This document shows positions 47,712-60,362 of a stretch of 64,000 nt of DNA, piece by piece. The stretch spans positions 62,001 through 126,000 of the forward strand of contig CAJNOP010000212.1 of the NCBI GenBank assembly GCA_905250075.1, written 5' to 3'. The first letter of the stretch is position 1. Every line of letters starts with the position of its first letter. The translations under genes and the position numbers were made by a program. The notes under the pieces were generated by a model. The model did no database searches, was not told the DNA's origin, and saw only the letters and a list, made by a program, of their open reading frames with translations. Source of the stretch: Rotaria sp. Silwood1. Its lineage: Eukaryota; Rotifera; Eurotatoria; Philodinida; Philodinidae.

Positions 47712-49061
47712 TTAGACAAATTTTTTCGCTTGATTGACGACAAACAGACCACTTAACATCGAAGGTATGATTCCACGAAATACGCCTGTCGCATCTCCTG
47801 CATACCAAATATTTTCTCCAGGTACTTTCAAATGCTGATCCAGTAATGGATAGCTTCCTACGGCTTCTACTGTTGGCCCTTTGAGTCTAAACATTTGTCG
47901 ATCCAAATTTGTATCTTTATCTAAGCTTGCGAGAAACGATTCAATGCCTGTAACAAGATGTGTGCCGATTTCACCATATATGTCGCGCAATTTGTCCATT
48001 TCAGCGAGTGACACATCAAATGGATTTGTATGCTTAACTTGTTCTAATAACATCTGAGTATCGCTACTCTTGAAACAAACATTGAAGCCGAAATTGCTTT
48101 CCGATGTTGGCATACATTCAGAAGAACCATAATAAGCGACTATTCCGTCTTGTTCGGCCAATGTACATTCTCCATTACGACACCAAAAAAATGTTCGATA
48201 CTCCAGATTTGCATCGGTTGTTGGCATAACCTTAGAATTGGCCTGTGTTGAAGGAGAAAATAAACTGTTATTTGCGGGACCACAAATGCGTGCACCAACC
48301 TCTACCTGTTTGAACATATGTTTCACCATAGGAAACGATTGAGAAACTATTGGAAAGAATCGACCACCACTAAGAATGAGATTTTTACTGCGAAATTCAA
48401 TGTCATGACCATTTTTCTTACAATGTAAAACGTAAGTATTGTCTGCTGTCGATTCAACTCGACACAGTTTAGTGTTCAGAGAGAGCTGATTAGGTTTAAT
48501 ATCTTGCAGAATTGAAGCAATTACAGCCATGCGTTGTTCAAGTGTTAAATGAAAAGCAGAAACTTGCTTTTGTTTTCGCTTTTCAGCATTAATGCTATTT
48601 TGTTCATCGCTGTTTAGAGTGGTATTGAACCAGGATGCCAGTGATGTCACAATATTTAATGCCATATCAGCGTGGCAGCCCATAATACCGTTGACTGTTG
48701 TGACCTCGCCGGCAGCTTTGATACTGAGATCGGAAGGGAAAATTGGAATGGTGAGAATACCTTGAAACATCTGTGCTAATTGACTGTAGCTCTTTCTCAA
48801 GCATTCGTGATCAAGCAGCCAAAGTCTATTGCCGGCGGGGTAGAATACGAAGTGACCGTCGGAGAAGAGCCCAGCTCCACCGATACCTCCAATATGGGTT
48901 CTATCATTGGATTGCGCACGTTGTGATAGGCCATTACCACTATCGATCAATAAGTAGTTACTTTCATGATGTATACGTAATGCATAGCTGGCTGACAAAC
49001 CAGCTGGACCAGCTCCAATAATAATATAGTTAAAAACCGTCATTGTGCAATGAGTTTTCAC
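47712..49061 (-). CDS. FAD-dependent oxidoreductase of bacterial type, intronless
   Basis: This single exon encodes 449 residues (443 if translation starts at the second methionine, seven codons in, which places the nucleotide-binding strand closer to the N terminus). YIIIGAGPAGLSASYAL (12-28) is the GxGxxG FAD fold, with D40 ending the second strand. The motif IGGIGGAGLFSDGHF (57-71) recalls the GxGGAGxFSDGK motif of the uncharacterised bacterial FAD dehydrogenase group COG2509. NLILSGGRFFP lies mid-protein, and IWYAGDATGVFRGIIPSMLS near the C terminus is the second FAD contact with the usual GDA/GD motif. The substrate is unknown. I infer horizontal acquisition because the family is chiefly bacterial and fungal and the gene lacks introns among split animal genes. 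There is no obvious signal peptide and no neighbouring partner gene. Confidence 0.85.
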   Translation of the reverse strand: MKTHCTMTVFNYIIIGAGPAGLSASYALRIHHESNYLLIDSGNGLSQRAQSNDRTHIGGIGGAGLFSDGHFVFYPAGNRLWLLDHECLRKSYSQLAQMFQGILTIPIFPSDLSIKAAGEVTTVNGIMGCHADMALNIVTSLASWFNTTLNSDEQNSINAEKRKQKQVSAFHLTLEQRMAVIASILQDIKPNQLSLNTKLCRVESTADNTYVLHCKKNGHDIEFRSKNLILSGGRFFPIVSQSFPMVKHMFKQVEVGARICGPANNSLFSPSTQANSKVMPTTDANLEYRTFFWCRNGECTLAEQDGIVAYYGSSECMPTSESNFGFNVCFKSSDTQMLLEQVKHTNPFDVSLAEMDKLRDIYGEIGTHLVTGIESFLASLDKDTNLDRQMFRLKGPTVEAVGSYPLLDQHLKVPGENIWYAGDATGVFRGIIPSMLSGLFVVNQAKKFV

Positions 49062-49267
49062 CTATGAAGACACTAAATAAATAATTTATTAAACCAACAT
49101 ACGTCTAATAGCTGGCTACAAAGGATCTACAAATGTTTAAAAAGCTAGTTCCGATACATAACGACGATACTAAGCATTTATGACATTAGAAGAATCTACG
49201 GAAGAGATCTTTGTTTTTGGCTATGCAAGAGTAGTATCCATGTAAAAAATTATAGAGATAAGATCAG

Positions 49268-49612
49268 ATCAGATTAAAATCAATTGAAAAAAATGATTAA
49301 AACCGTATATCTTTTAATCGATTTTTAATCAAAAATAACCAAAACTATCAAAGTTTTATTGGCTACTTCAATTAATTCCGACTATAACCGATTAAAGTTT
49401 GATGGCAAAAATTGATCATAATTAATACAAAGCGATGAAAACCAGCTGCAGATACATTCATGCATAACGAATAGAAATCAATTAAAATCAATACTTTTTA
49501 TAAAATTTCTAATCAATTATAGTCAAATTTAATCGAAATAATAAATGAAATTTTGGTTTTTTTTTTGATTAGTTTTGATTAAAAGCAGTATGATTTTAAT
49601 CGATATCGCACT
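49268..49612. repeat. Cluster of GATTAAAATC / TTTTAATCGATT motifs, possible decayed MITE
   Basis: GATTAAAATCAATTG near the left edge and CAGTATGATTTTAATCGAT near the right edge are in inverted orientation. Between them TTAATCGATT, GATTAAAGTT and AATCAATT recur many times on both strands. The layout suits the subterminal repeats of a small DNA transposon. No clean target duplication was found, so the limits are approximate. Confidence 0.45.
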
Positions 49613-51378
49613 AGTAATTGAGAAATAAGACCAACAATGAAGAACAGTAGGTCCTTTCAGAGGAATGAAATCGAATTAGCCTTCATTTAGTCTACCACTC
49701 TACATAGAATATGTGATGCATGAATATACTTTCTTGTGCCTATTCATCTAACATATCAAATACGCCCTTCGGCAAAAGTTTGAGAGAAAAATGAATCAAT
49801 GGCACAACATACGTGAAAAGATGAATAATTTAGCAGTCACGCACTCTGTTTTCACAAGGTCATATGCCTCATTCTGACAAAACAAGCAATGTTGTCCTAT
49901 GAAAGAAAAAAATGTGGTACTATTTCACATATAAGCGGAAAAGCAAAGAGTGAATAAGTAACAAATTAGAAAATAAGAAACATCCTAAAACATGATCGCT
50001 CCAATAATATTGAACATCATTCCTTATAACTTTTCTGATAAAAACACTTATGGTTTCTTAACCTATTTCAGAGCATTATTTCGTACCTTGATAATGCGAT
50101 GCATTAGTGATAAACAAGAATAGCCTCTCACATATACGAAGAGAGCAATGACGAATCTATTTTTCAACTTTGGTAAGTATTAAGTGCTGATCGAACTGGC
50201 TTGATGCAACTTGTTAGCGCCAACCTGTAAAAATATCTGCCATATGAAAAAATGAAAGAAAGATCTTCTAAACATTTTTATGCTGAACAGGTTTACGAAA
50301 TTATCTAGGATGCTGTTTAAAAACTTTTTCAAGTTCAAAATAAATACCTGAAGTTTAAAAGCCTTTAAATCGTTTCAGATAGAAACGTTTCCGAGAAACC
50401 TCAAGAAGTTTCTGAAAAAAGTGACTTTTTTTTCGAAGTTGGAAATCTTTCAAGGTTTTCTTGAAGAGTCTCTAAAATTCTTTTTAGAAATCTTTCTTCG
50501 CATAAATATGTTCGAAAATCCTTTTTTTCTGGGCTTGCTACAATAAGAATATTTTTAAGAGTGTTACCAAATTCTAAGAGACAAACAAACACAATTGTCA
50601 TGATGCAGGGCTGATGTAATTGTTTTTACACTATGAACTGACATTTTAAGGTCTGTCATAGTGAACTTCGATAGCACTACTCATGGGTTTTTCTTTCCTG
50701 TTTGTTCTTTTTTCTTCTCTCACTGATTTTATACCCGCACAAGAGATGGATTGGACTTATATGGTATCATTTTTTTTTATAAGAAGCGAGGAATTACTTC
50801 AAAGAATGCCTCGATCAAGTTTCATACTAGTGAGCATAATTCAAGTATTGAAGAAAAGCAATCAGTATACAGAGATTTGTTTGTTAATAAAATACTTGTC
50901 TGTCTAAGCACAGAGATCTCAAACTTGACGATTGGATCATGCATATTGAAAATTGACGATGATCGTGCGTAGCTCTCATTTGCAAATATAATTTGCGATT
51001 CGATAAATTTCATTCGCAAACTAAAATGAACTAAACTTTTGAGAAAAGTGAAAATAACTCTCATAAACTATTTCTAAATTTCACTTTTCATGATTATTCA
51101 ATAAGGATATTTCAAAACAATTCGTCGTGCTCTTCGATTAAACGGTACGTGCCATTTTTAAAAGGTTTTGAAATTCATTCATTGCAATTACAAATAAGCT
51201 CTTAAATAAAAATAATTAATAAGTGTCATTATTACTGCTGTAATCGGACGAGGGATAGCAGAAGCTAAGCCCCTACCCTTTCCCAGAACGGCTTTGAGTT
51301 CCGTCTACAAACTCATTGAGAGGGCTGAGTTGACACCTACAATTTTTTTCTGGTTACTTCGCTACTCAGTGTATAATC
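49613..51378. other. Intergenic stretch, no genes recognised
   Basis: AT-rich DNA with short overlapping frames on both strands (minus 50401-50601, plus 50683-50972, minus 50822-51064). None has a recognisable motif or splice context. I see no repeat structure. Confidence 0.4.
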
Positions 51379-51380
51379 TA

Positions 51381-52200
51381 CAGTGCACGTCAAAAGTTTT
51401 TCCCTCCTTTGCATTTTTTAGTTTTTATCACTACACCTTTTTAATTTATTAACTTCCTATATATAGAAAGAAAGTCCAGAACGCGCTGCATCTAATGGAA
51501 TATTTAGATTGAACAATAAAGACAGTTTGAAGTATAAAAAGTATATTAGAAAAAGACGTGACATTTTTTTTACTGTACAAATTGATCAAAATCTTAAAAT
51601 GTATGAAGGGTAACTAGTTTTTAGGATAACTTTGGATTGAAACGAGGTAGAGATCTGCGGTTTTCACCGTTAGAAAGAGGACATAAAAATGCATCGAATT
51701 CTATACTTCGCATATCTCTGGCAAGTTTTGTTAGGATCTTTACTGAAATTTTCTTCAAAAATTGACTTTCTCGTATTTTTTGAAAAAAACTTCACTTTAT
51801 CCTCTGTAGAAGTCTCGATTTTTGAAGAAAAGTTCGCTAACGCCCCTAACAAAACTTGTCAGAGATATGCGAAGTAAAGAATTCGATGCATCTTTATGTC
51901 CTCTTTCTAACGGTGAAAACCACAGATCTCTATCTTGTTTCAATCAAAATTTATCCTAAAAACCAGTTACTCTTCATACATTTTAAGATTTTGAACAATT
52001 TTTGCAGTAAAAAAAAATGTAACGTCTTTTTCTAATACACCTTTTATACTACAAACTGCATTTGTTGTTCGATGTAAATATACCATAACATGCAGCGCGT
52101 TCTGGGCTTTCTTTCTATATATAGGAAGTTAATAAATTATAAAGGTGTAGTGATAAAAGCTAAAAAATATAAAAGGGGGGAAAACCTTTGACGTGCACTG
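51381..52200. mobile_element. Tc1/mariner-like palindromic MITE with TA target sites
   Basis: The 820-bp element begins CAGTGCACGTCAAAAGTTTT and ends with the near-exact reverse complement AAAACCTTTGACGTGCACTG. TA flanks it on both sides (51379-51380 and 52201-52202). TA duplication, CAGTG ends and the GTCAAA core are typical of Tc1/mariner transposons. Nearly the whole element is one imperfect inverted repeat with arms of about 400 bp, such as GTGTAGTGATAAAA and CGCATATCTCTG in both halves, with the symmetry centre near 51790. Open frames on either strand (51670-51852, 51689-51877) come from this symmetry. No transposase is encoded. Confidence 0.85.
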
Positions 52201-52202
52201 TA

Positions 52203-55200
52203 CTATATTCAAAGAGTGAACCACTTCACATGAAAGAAAACTTTCAAGTAAATGTGAAAAGAAGGATATCGTTAAGTGATGACCTCAGCCTTCTCTTGAA
52301 ATTGAGTTTCTTAACAGTATGACTGTAAGGTATGCGTAACAGTATCGGTGTTGGTATGGGAAATTCTCGTGCCATAGCCTCTTCACTTCTATACAGCCTT
52401 ATTCTCAACAAGAACTGATGTTTCCTATAAATTGTAGCAATTATTCATAGACGAAAAATTCGTCTCACGATAAAAAAACAAATGTTATTCAAATGCTGCA
52501 ACTATTTGGTTATTTTTTTTCTCACGTACCGGTTTCATTCGTTTCTTATAAACTCGATTACTCGATAATATGCAAAACCAATCTGTTATGAGAAAAAACT
52601 AAATTGATACTACTTGCATAAATATTTCGAGTTGTATATTTTGAAAATCTAATTTGAAAAAAGAAAGCTCATTAATCAAATGTGATCATGGTCGTCATGT
52701 GTCGAGCTTTTGATAGAAAGAATTCTGAAACTCCAGTAACGACGTGAAATCAGATACTTCTCGTTGAAAATCACTAGATAAATGCCGTTCAATTTGAAAC
52801 TCTTCTTGTTTGAGATGGTTGATGTTGTTCGATAAATTATTCACTCAAACGATACAAAAAGTGTCATGACGAGAAACACACATGTGTCAACGAATGAAAG
52901 CGAAAAGAGAACATATGGACCATTCGAGCACATCGTTTTTGTATTATTCTGTAGAAGTTGTTAAGGAAGAGAATGAGAGAACGAGAAAAATAACACCTTT
53001 CGTATTTTTAATGATTGCCGAAAAGAAAATATAATAAGTAGCATTCGAACGGTGAAGAACGATACGAAACAGAATTGAAAATTTATGTGAAATGTTGTTA
53101 AGAAAAGAAAGAAAAAGAAAAAGAACTGAGGATAATCGTGTATATGAGAGTGAGAGGAATGTGGAATGTAAGGATGAACATAAATAAAGATGAGATTCTC
53201 ATTCATTCTGACTTTTATCCAAACACATTCTTATCCACAAGCCATAAAATGATTTGATAAAACTCATAAAAGCGGTCTGTAAAGGTGGTAATTTGATTTT
53301 TTTGTGCAGATATGTACCATCATATTTTGGGTTAGTAAAAGAAAATGCATGTGTTCTGTCCGAAGACTAGAGCCTCATCTAAAGTTTCAATCACAAGAGC
53401 CACAGTATTTAGATCATAGTACATTTAGTGATCATCCTACTGAATATTTTGATGCTGGGCAACACTAGTAGAGATATTGCATTGCCAAAAATTTATAATT
53501 CGTTTTCCGGGCAGAACTTCTCCATTGAGGATCACATATATCCAACAGGGTACAGAATGTATTGGCATGGTCTATAACAAATCATTCGTATGATGTATAC
53601 AATCAGGCTATTGACTAGTTTTAATATCTCCTGGTAGACGAATGAACAGATCTTAACAATCGCCCGGTACAAAGACAACAGTAGTTATCTATACATGAAT
53701 ACATCAATCATGCAAAAAAAGAGTGAACCGAATATAGTGAATATATCATAGCATGAAAAACAAGTTGCAATAATTTATGGCAAAGTAGTCGTAGGCTATA
53801 TTTTATCTGTTTATTGAATGGTGTTAAGAATTTGATGGAAGCAAACAATTTAATTTGACCAATATTGCGCTAAAGTAGTCATAGTACATCAAAAAAAGAA
53901 AAGATCACAATAGTTATCAAGTGTTGATCAACCCACTTACTGAATAATAAGTGGAGAGGACTGCGAAATGTGGATAAGAAAATCCTAGATCTGTACAGAA
54001 GTTAGTACGGTTATGCATAAGTAGCAGAATTGAACTACTAGTAGAATGGTCTGTTGATAAAATCAGACACCACCTCAGTATCGCATCTGCAATACATTTG
54101 ATAGTATTGAACATGACGGAGAAACATGGATTTACACATTAAAAATTCGATGTGTTGCAATATGTTATTTTGAAGCTCTGCACTAAAATATCGCATATGT
54201 ACAGAATTTCTGGTAGACAAATACGAGAAAATTATCAGCTGCCACTAGAAGGTATACTGTGTGTGCCACCACAGTAGCGAACATCTCGGTTAGCTCCATG
54301 ACTATGGATTTCACATGATATTAGACAATTCAAAGGATGATGCCAGTAAGAACACATACGCATTCCACAAGCAGTAGGCATATTGATCCTTTGAGATGAG
54401 TGATAAATTTCTATGTGAGGCTTGACATCATTGTCTGGTTGTAGATGCATATTGCTGTATGTGTATTCTGTGTTAGAATCACACTGATTTCTTTTGATGA
54501 AACTACTTCTCTGAGCTTGATGTAAGAAAGTTTAAAAGGATATCAATTCCGAACTTATTTAGTCGTAACATATTGGAAGAGTTGAAGTATGATTGACATC
54601 ACCGAAAAACAGTATTATTTGGTTTTCATATTCGAGTAAAATTGTTTTTATGCTATCCTCTGAAAGAAAAAAAACTCTATAGATTTGAATGTTCATCACA
54701 AATGCTGATCGATATTTACATGGATAAAAACTTAGGCCTTCGTTGTCTACTCATACATCATGATCTTGATAATAAAGGTGATCAGTGAGATAAGTAGTTT
54801 TCTACCCGTGACAGTAAAAGAAACAACTAAAACAATCGATTGGCTTTATCTGCTCGGAATTCATAGACATTTCGATTCTTGGAACGTTGCTCTATCTGAT
54901 CAATGAGCGATGCTTTTTTTCTATTGTCATAACCGTAGAAAGAAGAAACTGCAAGGGAATACAAATCGAAAAAGCTAACATCAAGCTTCTTTTTCATTTT
55001 CTTCCATTGGTGTGCGTCAAAAGGTGTACTACTATTGTTTGTTTCGTCATCTTATTTTCCTATGATCGAGAATTTTATCACTTGGTAATCATATGTGAGC
55101 ACACTTCGTCATCTCAGATAAGTTCATTTTTGACTTAGGTGTCAATTATTACAGACACATTAAAAATCTTATATAAGAAAACCATTAACGAGAAGGTTCA

Positions 55201-58027
55201 TTTGAAATTTTAAAAAAATACAAATAAATTAGATCTGTTTGCCGGTAATTGAGATGTTTCTATACAATCCCAGTACTATCCAACGAAATTTAATATCATG
55301 TGGAAGACTCGAAGACGAATGATTTCTATGTTTGTGTCGCTTTGATAAATATGTCTTTAGAAAGCTCAAATTTTACTTTTGTTCTTACGTCAGTCAGTAT
55401 CAGACTCTTCAGAAAGCCAATAAGTTCATTGAGTGCTGAGCGAAGGAAGTCTTTAAGCTCAGAGTTGTTTGACTCGATCCGAACTCATGTAATAGGTTAC
55501 ATTAACATAGCTTTCAAAATGTCTGAGTGTGCTCGATGCTACTCATGTTAGATTAAGCCGATCTTGGCCCACTTTGAGCATCAAAAAAAAGGGCAATAGA
55601 ACACCAGATAAGAAAAAAATCAAAGAAAACAATAGTGAATTTATTAATATTTATATCGTACATGAATTAAGATTGCGTTTTATTTATATACAACAGCCAA
55701 AGTCTGATTAGCTTAATCGATTCGCATTAGTCTCATAACAATTTAAAAATGATGGCATACAAAGGACTAGCAGTTCGCATAGAATGTTACTGGTTGCTAA
55801 TTATACACGAGTAAAAACTTCTGTACGAGTAACTGAAAATGTCCAAAGACAAAATTCAATTTTTGAATATCGTCAAAGATAATATGAAGTTAATGCGATA
55901 GTACAACAACGCTACGTTTCAAAACATTATACATCCAATTTATCTACCTCTAATAAATATTCACAAAGCATTTTGAACAAAGCATGCTTATACTTTGTGT
56001 TACTCTTTTGGCACATTTTAGACGAATTGATTCTTAATGTGAAGTTTATAATTATAATTCAGTTTTATGTTAGACAAGAAATTGATAAATAGAAAACATT
56101 TCGTTGATCGTTTGAATGCAGCATTGGATTCATTAGAATAAAGTCATATTAATTGATCATTTCGTTGGCTTCATGTACGTTAGTGCCTATCTCAATGACT
56201 CGGTATTCTTTATTAAAGAATTATCAGATGAAAGTTTTAGTTTGTCTCAATTAGCTCGAGCTCAATTCAATAAAAAAATCTATGAAATGCTTATTTATCG
56301 AATTCTTCTTTTAGAAGTGGATTCTTTTCATAATGTTCAATATTCAAAGGCTAATTTTAATTGTGTGAACTTTTCTCACTATTCCTATCAATTTTGCTAC
56401 AAGTATTTCAGAAAATGTTCATTTCCCATATTCTGAAATTGAATTTCCAATATTTGCCGGAAGTTTTTGTGTTTTTGTCATCATTGATTAAGCGTATTTC
56501 AAATGTTCTCATTTTGATTACCACACTTGTCAGCACGCCTCCTTTAAAAATTTTCTTATGTAATCATTTTGTATGTATTAATGCACTTATTGATCAAGTC
56601 TATTTTTTATCGACCCTAATTTATTTGATGACTCATTCATTGATTTTGTGCAGTTTTTGCTAGTTGAATTAAATATAGAAAAATATTTGTTAACTAATGC
56701 TATATTTGTTTGAAAGAGTAACATTACATGAATCTATCTTGCATGAAGATAATCTCTGTTATGCGACTATAATTCTTACCGAATATCTTACCAAGAAAAC
56801 AATTAAAGTCGGCTATTTCAATTCATGGAAGTCTATCACCACATGGTAGAAACATGACAGATTTTCATTACATTATGAATAGGGATGCTAATTATAATTC
56901 ATCTTTTAATGATTATTGGAAAGTCAAACTAGATGAAAATGCTCTTATTAAATCTTTTGAAAGGAATAAATAAAGCAATTGTATATTTTTATCATTCAAT
57001 CCAACTTTCAGGTTGCAACTATTGTGTCTTATCAGTGTCAATATAAAACAATTAATATTAATTTAGTGTCTCTTCCTATTTAACTTGACATTAATAATCA
57101 ACAATTAAAAATAAATATATTTCTTTCAAGATGTTTGAAAAATAAGAAAGATATGCCAAAGAGGAAAATTTCTTAGTCACTGCGACTCTCATTTACTGAT
57201 GTATGTTTCGCATTTTCACTTTATTGAATACATCATACAAACGGAAAGAATGTTTTTATTTTATCAATTATTATTCTATTAAAACTTTGTTTGACTTCGA
57301 AATTGAAGTATTTCTCAAAAAAAAAAAGATTTTTCATATAATAAATATAATTATATCTTATTCTAGCTAGTAACATGAGCATTAGAATATAAAAGAAAAA
57401 CGATGGATTCGAATGCCAAAGCATACAAAATCATTAATGATTATTATTGAATGTAGACGTGTAAATAGCTGTTGTGACGATATTCAATTGATGAAAATAT
57501 CAATTTTAAACTAAGGAATCGACTAGAGTTATAAAAAAAACGATCAATCACATGACATTATTCGTACGATAAATTCTTTTTTCACTTGTTCTGTTTGAAG
57601 TCTTTTTGAAAACTGAAATCATTAAAAATATTGCAATGCAAGATTCTTGTAATTTTTACTAGATGATATCATTGAAAGAAATATCTTTTCAATATAGACG
57701 GCGTTGTTCTTTAATAAAGTTGGCATCATTTTTCAATTTTTTCAGCATATAGAAATATATTCAATATTAAAAAAAATTTTTTACATAGTCAAGATTTCAC
57801 AGTATAATTTGATACATGTAAATATGTCGATAATTAAAATCATATAAAAAAAGGATTAAATTTATTTTGAAATTAAATCAAATGACTGCTCATCAAAACA
57901 AATAGAAAAGTTTTCATTAATCTTATTGAAAACTTTAATTTACCTGAACAATTGTGAAGAAATTCTCTTTATTTCTTCTTATTTAAGCAATAAATTGAAT
58001 ATGCCAAAACACTTGAAGATATTTGAA
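52203..58027. other. Long gene-poor stretch with coding-like debris
   Basis: Nothing can be called with confidence. Near 53490-53577 the plus strand reads FSIEDHIYPTGYRMYWHGL before a stop, which weakly resembles an FYRN domain of chromatin proteins. On the minus strand 54450-54235 a cysteine/histidine-rich frame (CGMRMCSYWHHPLNCLISCE) follows another open stretch from about 54645, but I do not recognise either. Plus frames at 55300-55551 and 56173-56663 look partly coding and carry no known motif. There are no RNA genes or clear inverted repeats. Confidence 0.35.
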
Positions 58028-59013
58028 TTAATAAGCGTCATTTCTGTATACGTTGCGAGATAAATTAAGTAAAAAATGTGTCGCACCTATAAGTTTAAGT
58101 TTGATAAACATGACATAATCCGTTAATTGAAACCAATCTGTCATTCTATTACATATTGTTTTCGCTCTTATTATCATCTTACTCGAATTTGTTGCATAGA
58201 GTAAAACAATTTTTTGCTGATGAAAATTATTTGCAGTCTGTATAAATTTATAATGACAAATATCATGTTCATCATCTAAAGATGAAGAAAAATATCGAAT
58301 CCAATGAAGAACAACACTATCGAAATCTGCTGAAATGTAAATTGGATCGATTAATATAAGAACAAATGAATTTGAATTAAGTCTCGATAAAAATTCAAAA
58401 TTAAGTTGAACAACGGGTGGTTTGATTAAATTGTTTATAATTAATTGTTCACCTGGATTTACAGGACGAGAATTATTTAAATAATATAGATGAATAAGAG
58501 ACGAACGACGACGAGCACAATTTAATTCACTCAGAGCGAATTCCGTTTGAATATTCTTTTCTGGTTTACTAAATGGACATAAAATTGGTATATAACTATC
58601 TGAAATATATTATTTGATTCTTGAAGAGTATTTTCATTGAAATAAAACAAACCATTATCAGTAGAATTAAATGAATTCCTATATTCAATTCTTGATTTTT
58701 CTTTTTTTCTATGTTTGTTACTTTTTTGTCCAACAATAATAAAAAGAAAAATACCACTTATTAAAAGAATTATACATAAAATTAAAGGACCAGAGAATAA
58801 TAATTGTCCAGAACAATGTTTGTTTTCTTTAGGCCGTTCATTTATTAATGATTCTCTATGATTCTTTTCTGTATTGTAACCGATTGAATCTAATTTTGAT
58901 TTTGATTGATATAATTTAATTGATAGTTGAGAATCAATACTATCTTGGGATGGTGACGATACACTACTGATCGTACTAAGTCTTTTAAAACGATCATCAA
59001 TAAAAGAAATCAT
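58028..59013 (-). CDS. Single-pass membrane protein with a divergent PEBP-like domain
   Basis: Two exons (59013-58653 and 58599-58028) join in phase across a 53-base intron to give 310 residues. Residues 1-68 are Ser/Lys-rich and cytoplasmic in style. A strong membrane segment (about 70-93, LILCIILLISGIFLFIIVG) is followed by a basic stretch, then a linker and a domain from about 121. In that domain FVLILIDP (198-206), LHWIRYF (218-224), QKIVLLYA and ICNRMTDWF come in the order and spacing of the phosphatidylethanolamine-binding protein fold: the DPDxP segment, the HW motif, the HRYVFLVY strand and the helix before the C terminus. The ligand-site residues are only partly conserved (DP-I-Y instead of DPDAP), so anion binding is doubtful. 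PEBP assignment is inference from layout. The gene itself is well supported by intron phase and by an open frame through the second exon. Confidence 0.65.
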
Positions 59014-60362
59014 TTAATAAAATCAAAAATAACCTTTTATAAAATTATTATTATTATCATTATTATTATAGAAGCGCTTTTTAATTCTACAAAATCCTTT
59101 TGTGAAATACAAAAACTTAATCATGTGAATATTAGATTATCAGATTTCATCATGAATATGAAGAATATCTTGAAGATTCTCTTTAGGCAATAGCTAATAA
59201 ACCATACAAATATATGAGAAATATTCAAATGACTGCTACAGACATAAAAAGCCATTGAAGACCGACAAAATTGAACTTAAATAAGCTTGCTCGATTATTT
59301 TAAAGTCTTATGTTCTATTACTTCCTTTAAATTAACAATTAGAATAGATTAGCTTATCGTAATTGATAAAAAGCTAACATTTGGTCTCATTTTAATATAT
59401 AAGAACGTCCATCGATATTCAAGGTTATCAATTAATTGAATTTTATAAGTTCAAATCGAAAACTATTGATTAATCATTGGTCAAATGATCATATTTTTTT
59501 ATTATTTTTGGATTGAACACCTTGAGACGATCTCGACAGATATTGGACTTGATAGCATTCTCTGCAGTCGACCTTCAACACTAACGATTCGAAAATGACT
59601 TCGACAACTAAAATTCAATAATGAATTTAGGATGTTGGTAAAGAAGATATGCTTTGATGAAACGGAGAGAAACTCATAATGAAAAAACGTATTGTGAAGT
59701 TGATTAAAGACAATATCGACCTATTTTTGAGCTTTTTTCGTTCGAAAAATACAACAAAAATATTCATTCTTCGCCCGAACTTCAACAATATGCCAAAGCT
59801 ATTGTCGAGAACTTTTTAACTATTTCAATTCTTCTATCAGTTTATGTAGCAAGCATATGAGTTGATAGATTTCTTTGATATAAGTCTATCTAGTCATGAT
59901 GATTGGCCTAGTAGATTGGTTTTATTAATTAAATACTTTTTATAGCGCTTCAAGTGGTGATGAATCAGGATGATGATTTCTCTAAATCTTTGAGAAACTT
60001 GTCATTGTTACTTAATGTTACGCGAATTTATTTGAATGTCTGATTCTTTTCATTGATGAGTGTCTTGTTTTCAACAAACTTTGTACAGCGCTTCGAATAA
60101 TTAAAATGCATCTATATCTTAACACGACAATAGTGACATCTTTTTCTGAAAGTTAGATTCACTTCTTATTTTTATATATAATCTCTTTCAGAGCTTTATG
60201 AGAAAAATATTTTTCTAAACATTGAAATTTCGAAATTAATTTCTATTGGACGTTAAGCGAAAGTATTTCTATCGGTTGATAGTGATCAAATCACAAGACT
60301 ATTCTGTAAACTTGCAGCATTCCTTAAAAAACTGATCTGCCTATGAATTTATAATTCGAAAA
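59014..60362. other. Divergent upstream region between the PEBP-like gene and SAYSD1
   Basis: The flanking genes point away from each other, so promoters for both, including the one for the downstream four-gene cluster, should lie here. I see only AT-rich sequence, a short ATT microsatellite near 59043-59067 and no recognisable coding region. Confidence 0.45.

Noticed and set aside
51670..51877. Short frames on both strands sharing NKTCQRYAK
   Set aside because: By-products of the inverted symmetry of the Tc1/mariner-like MITE.
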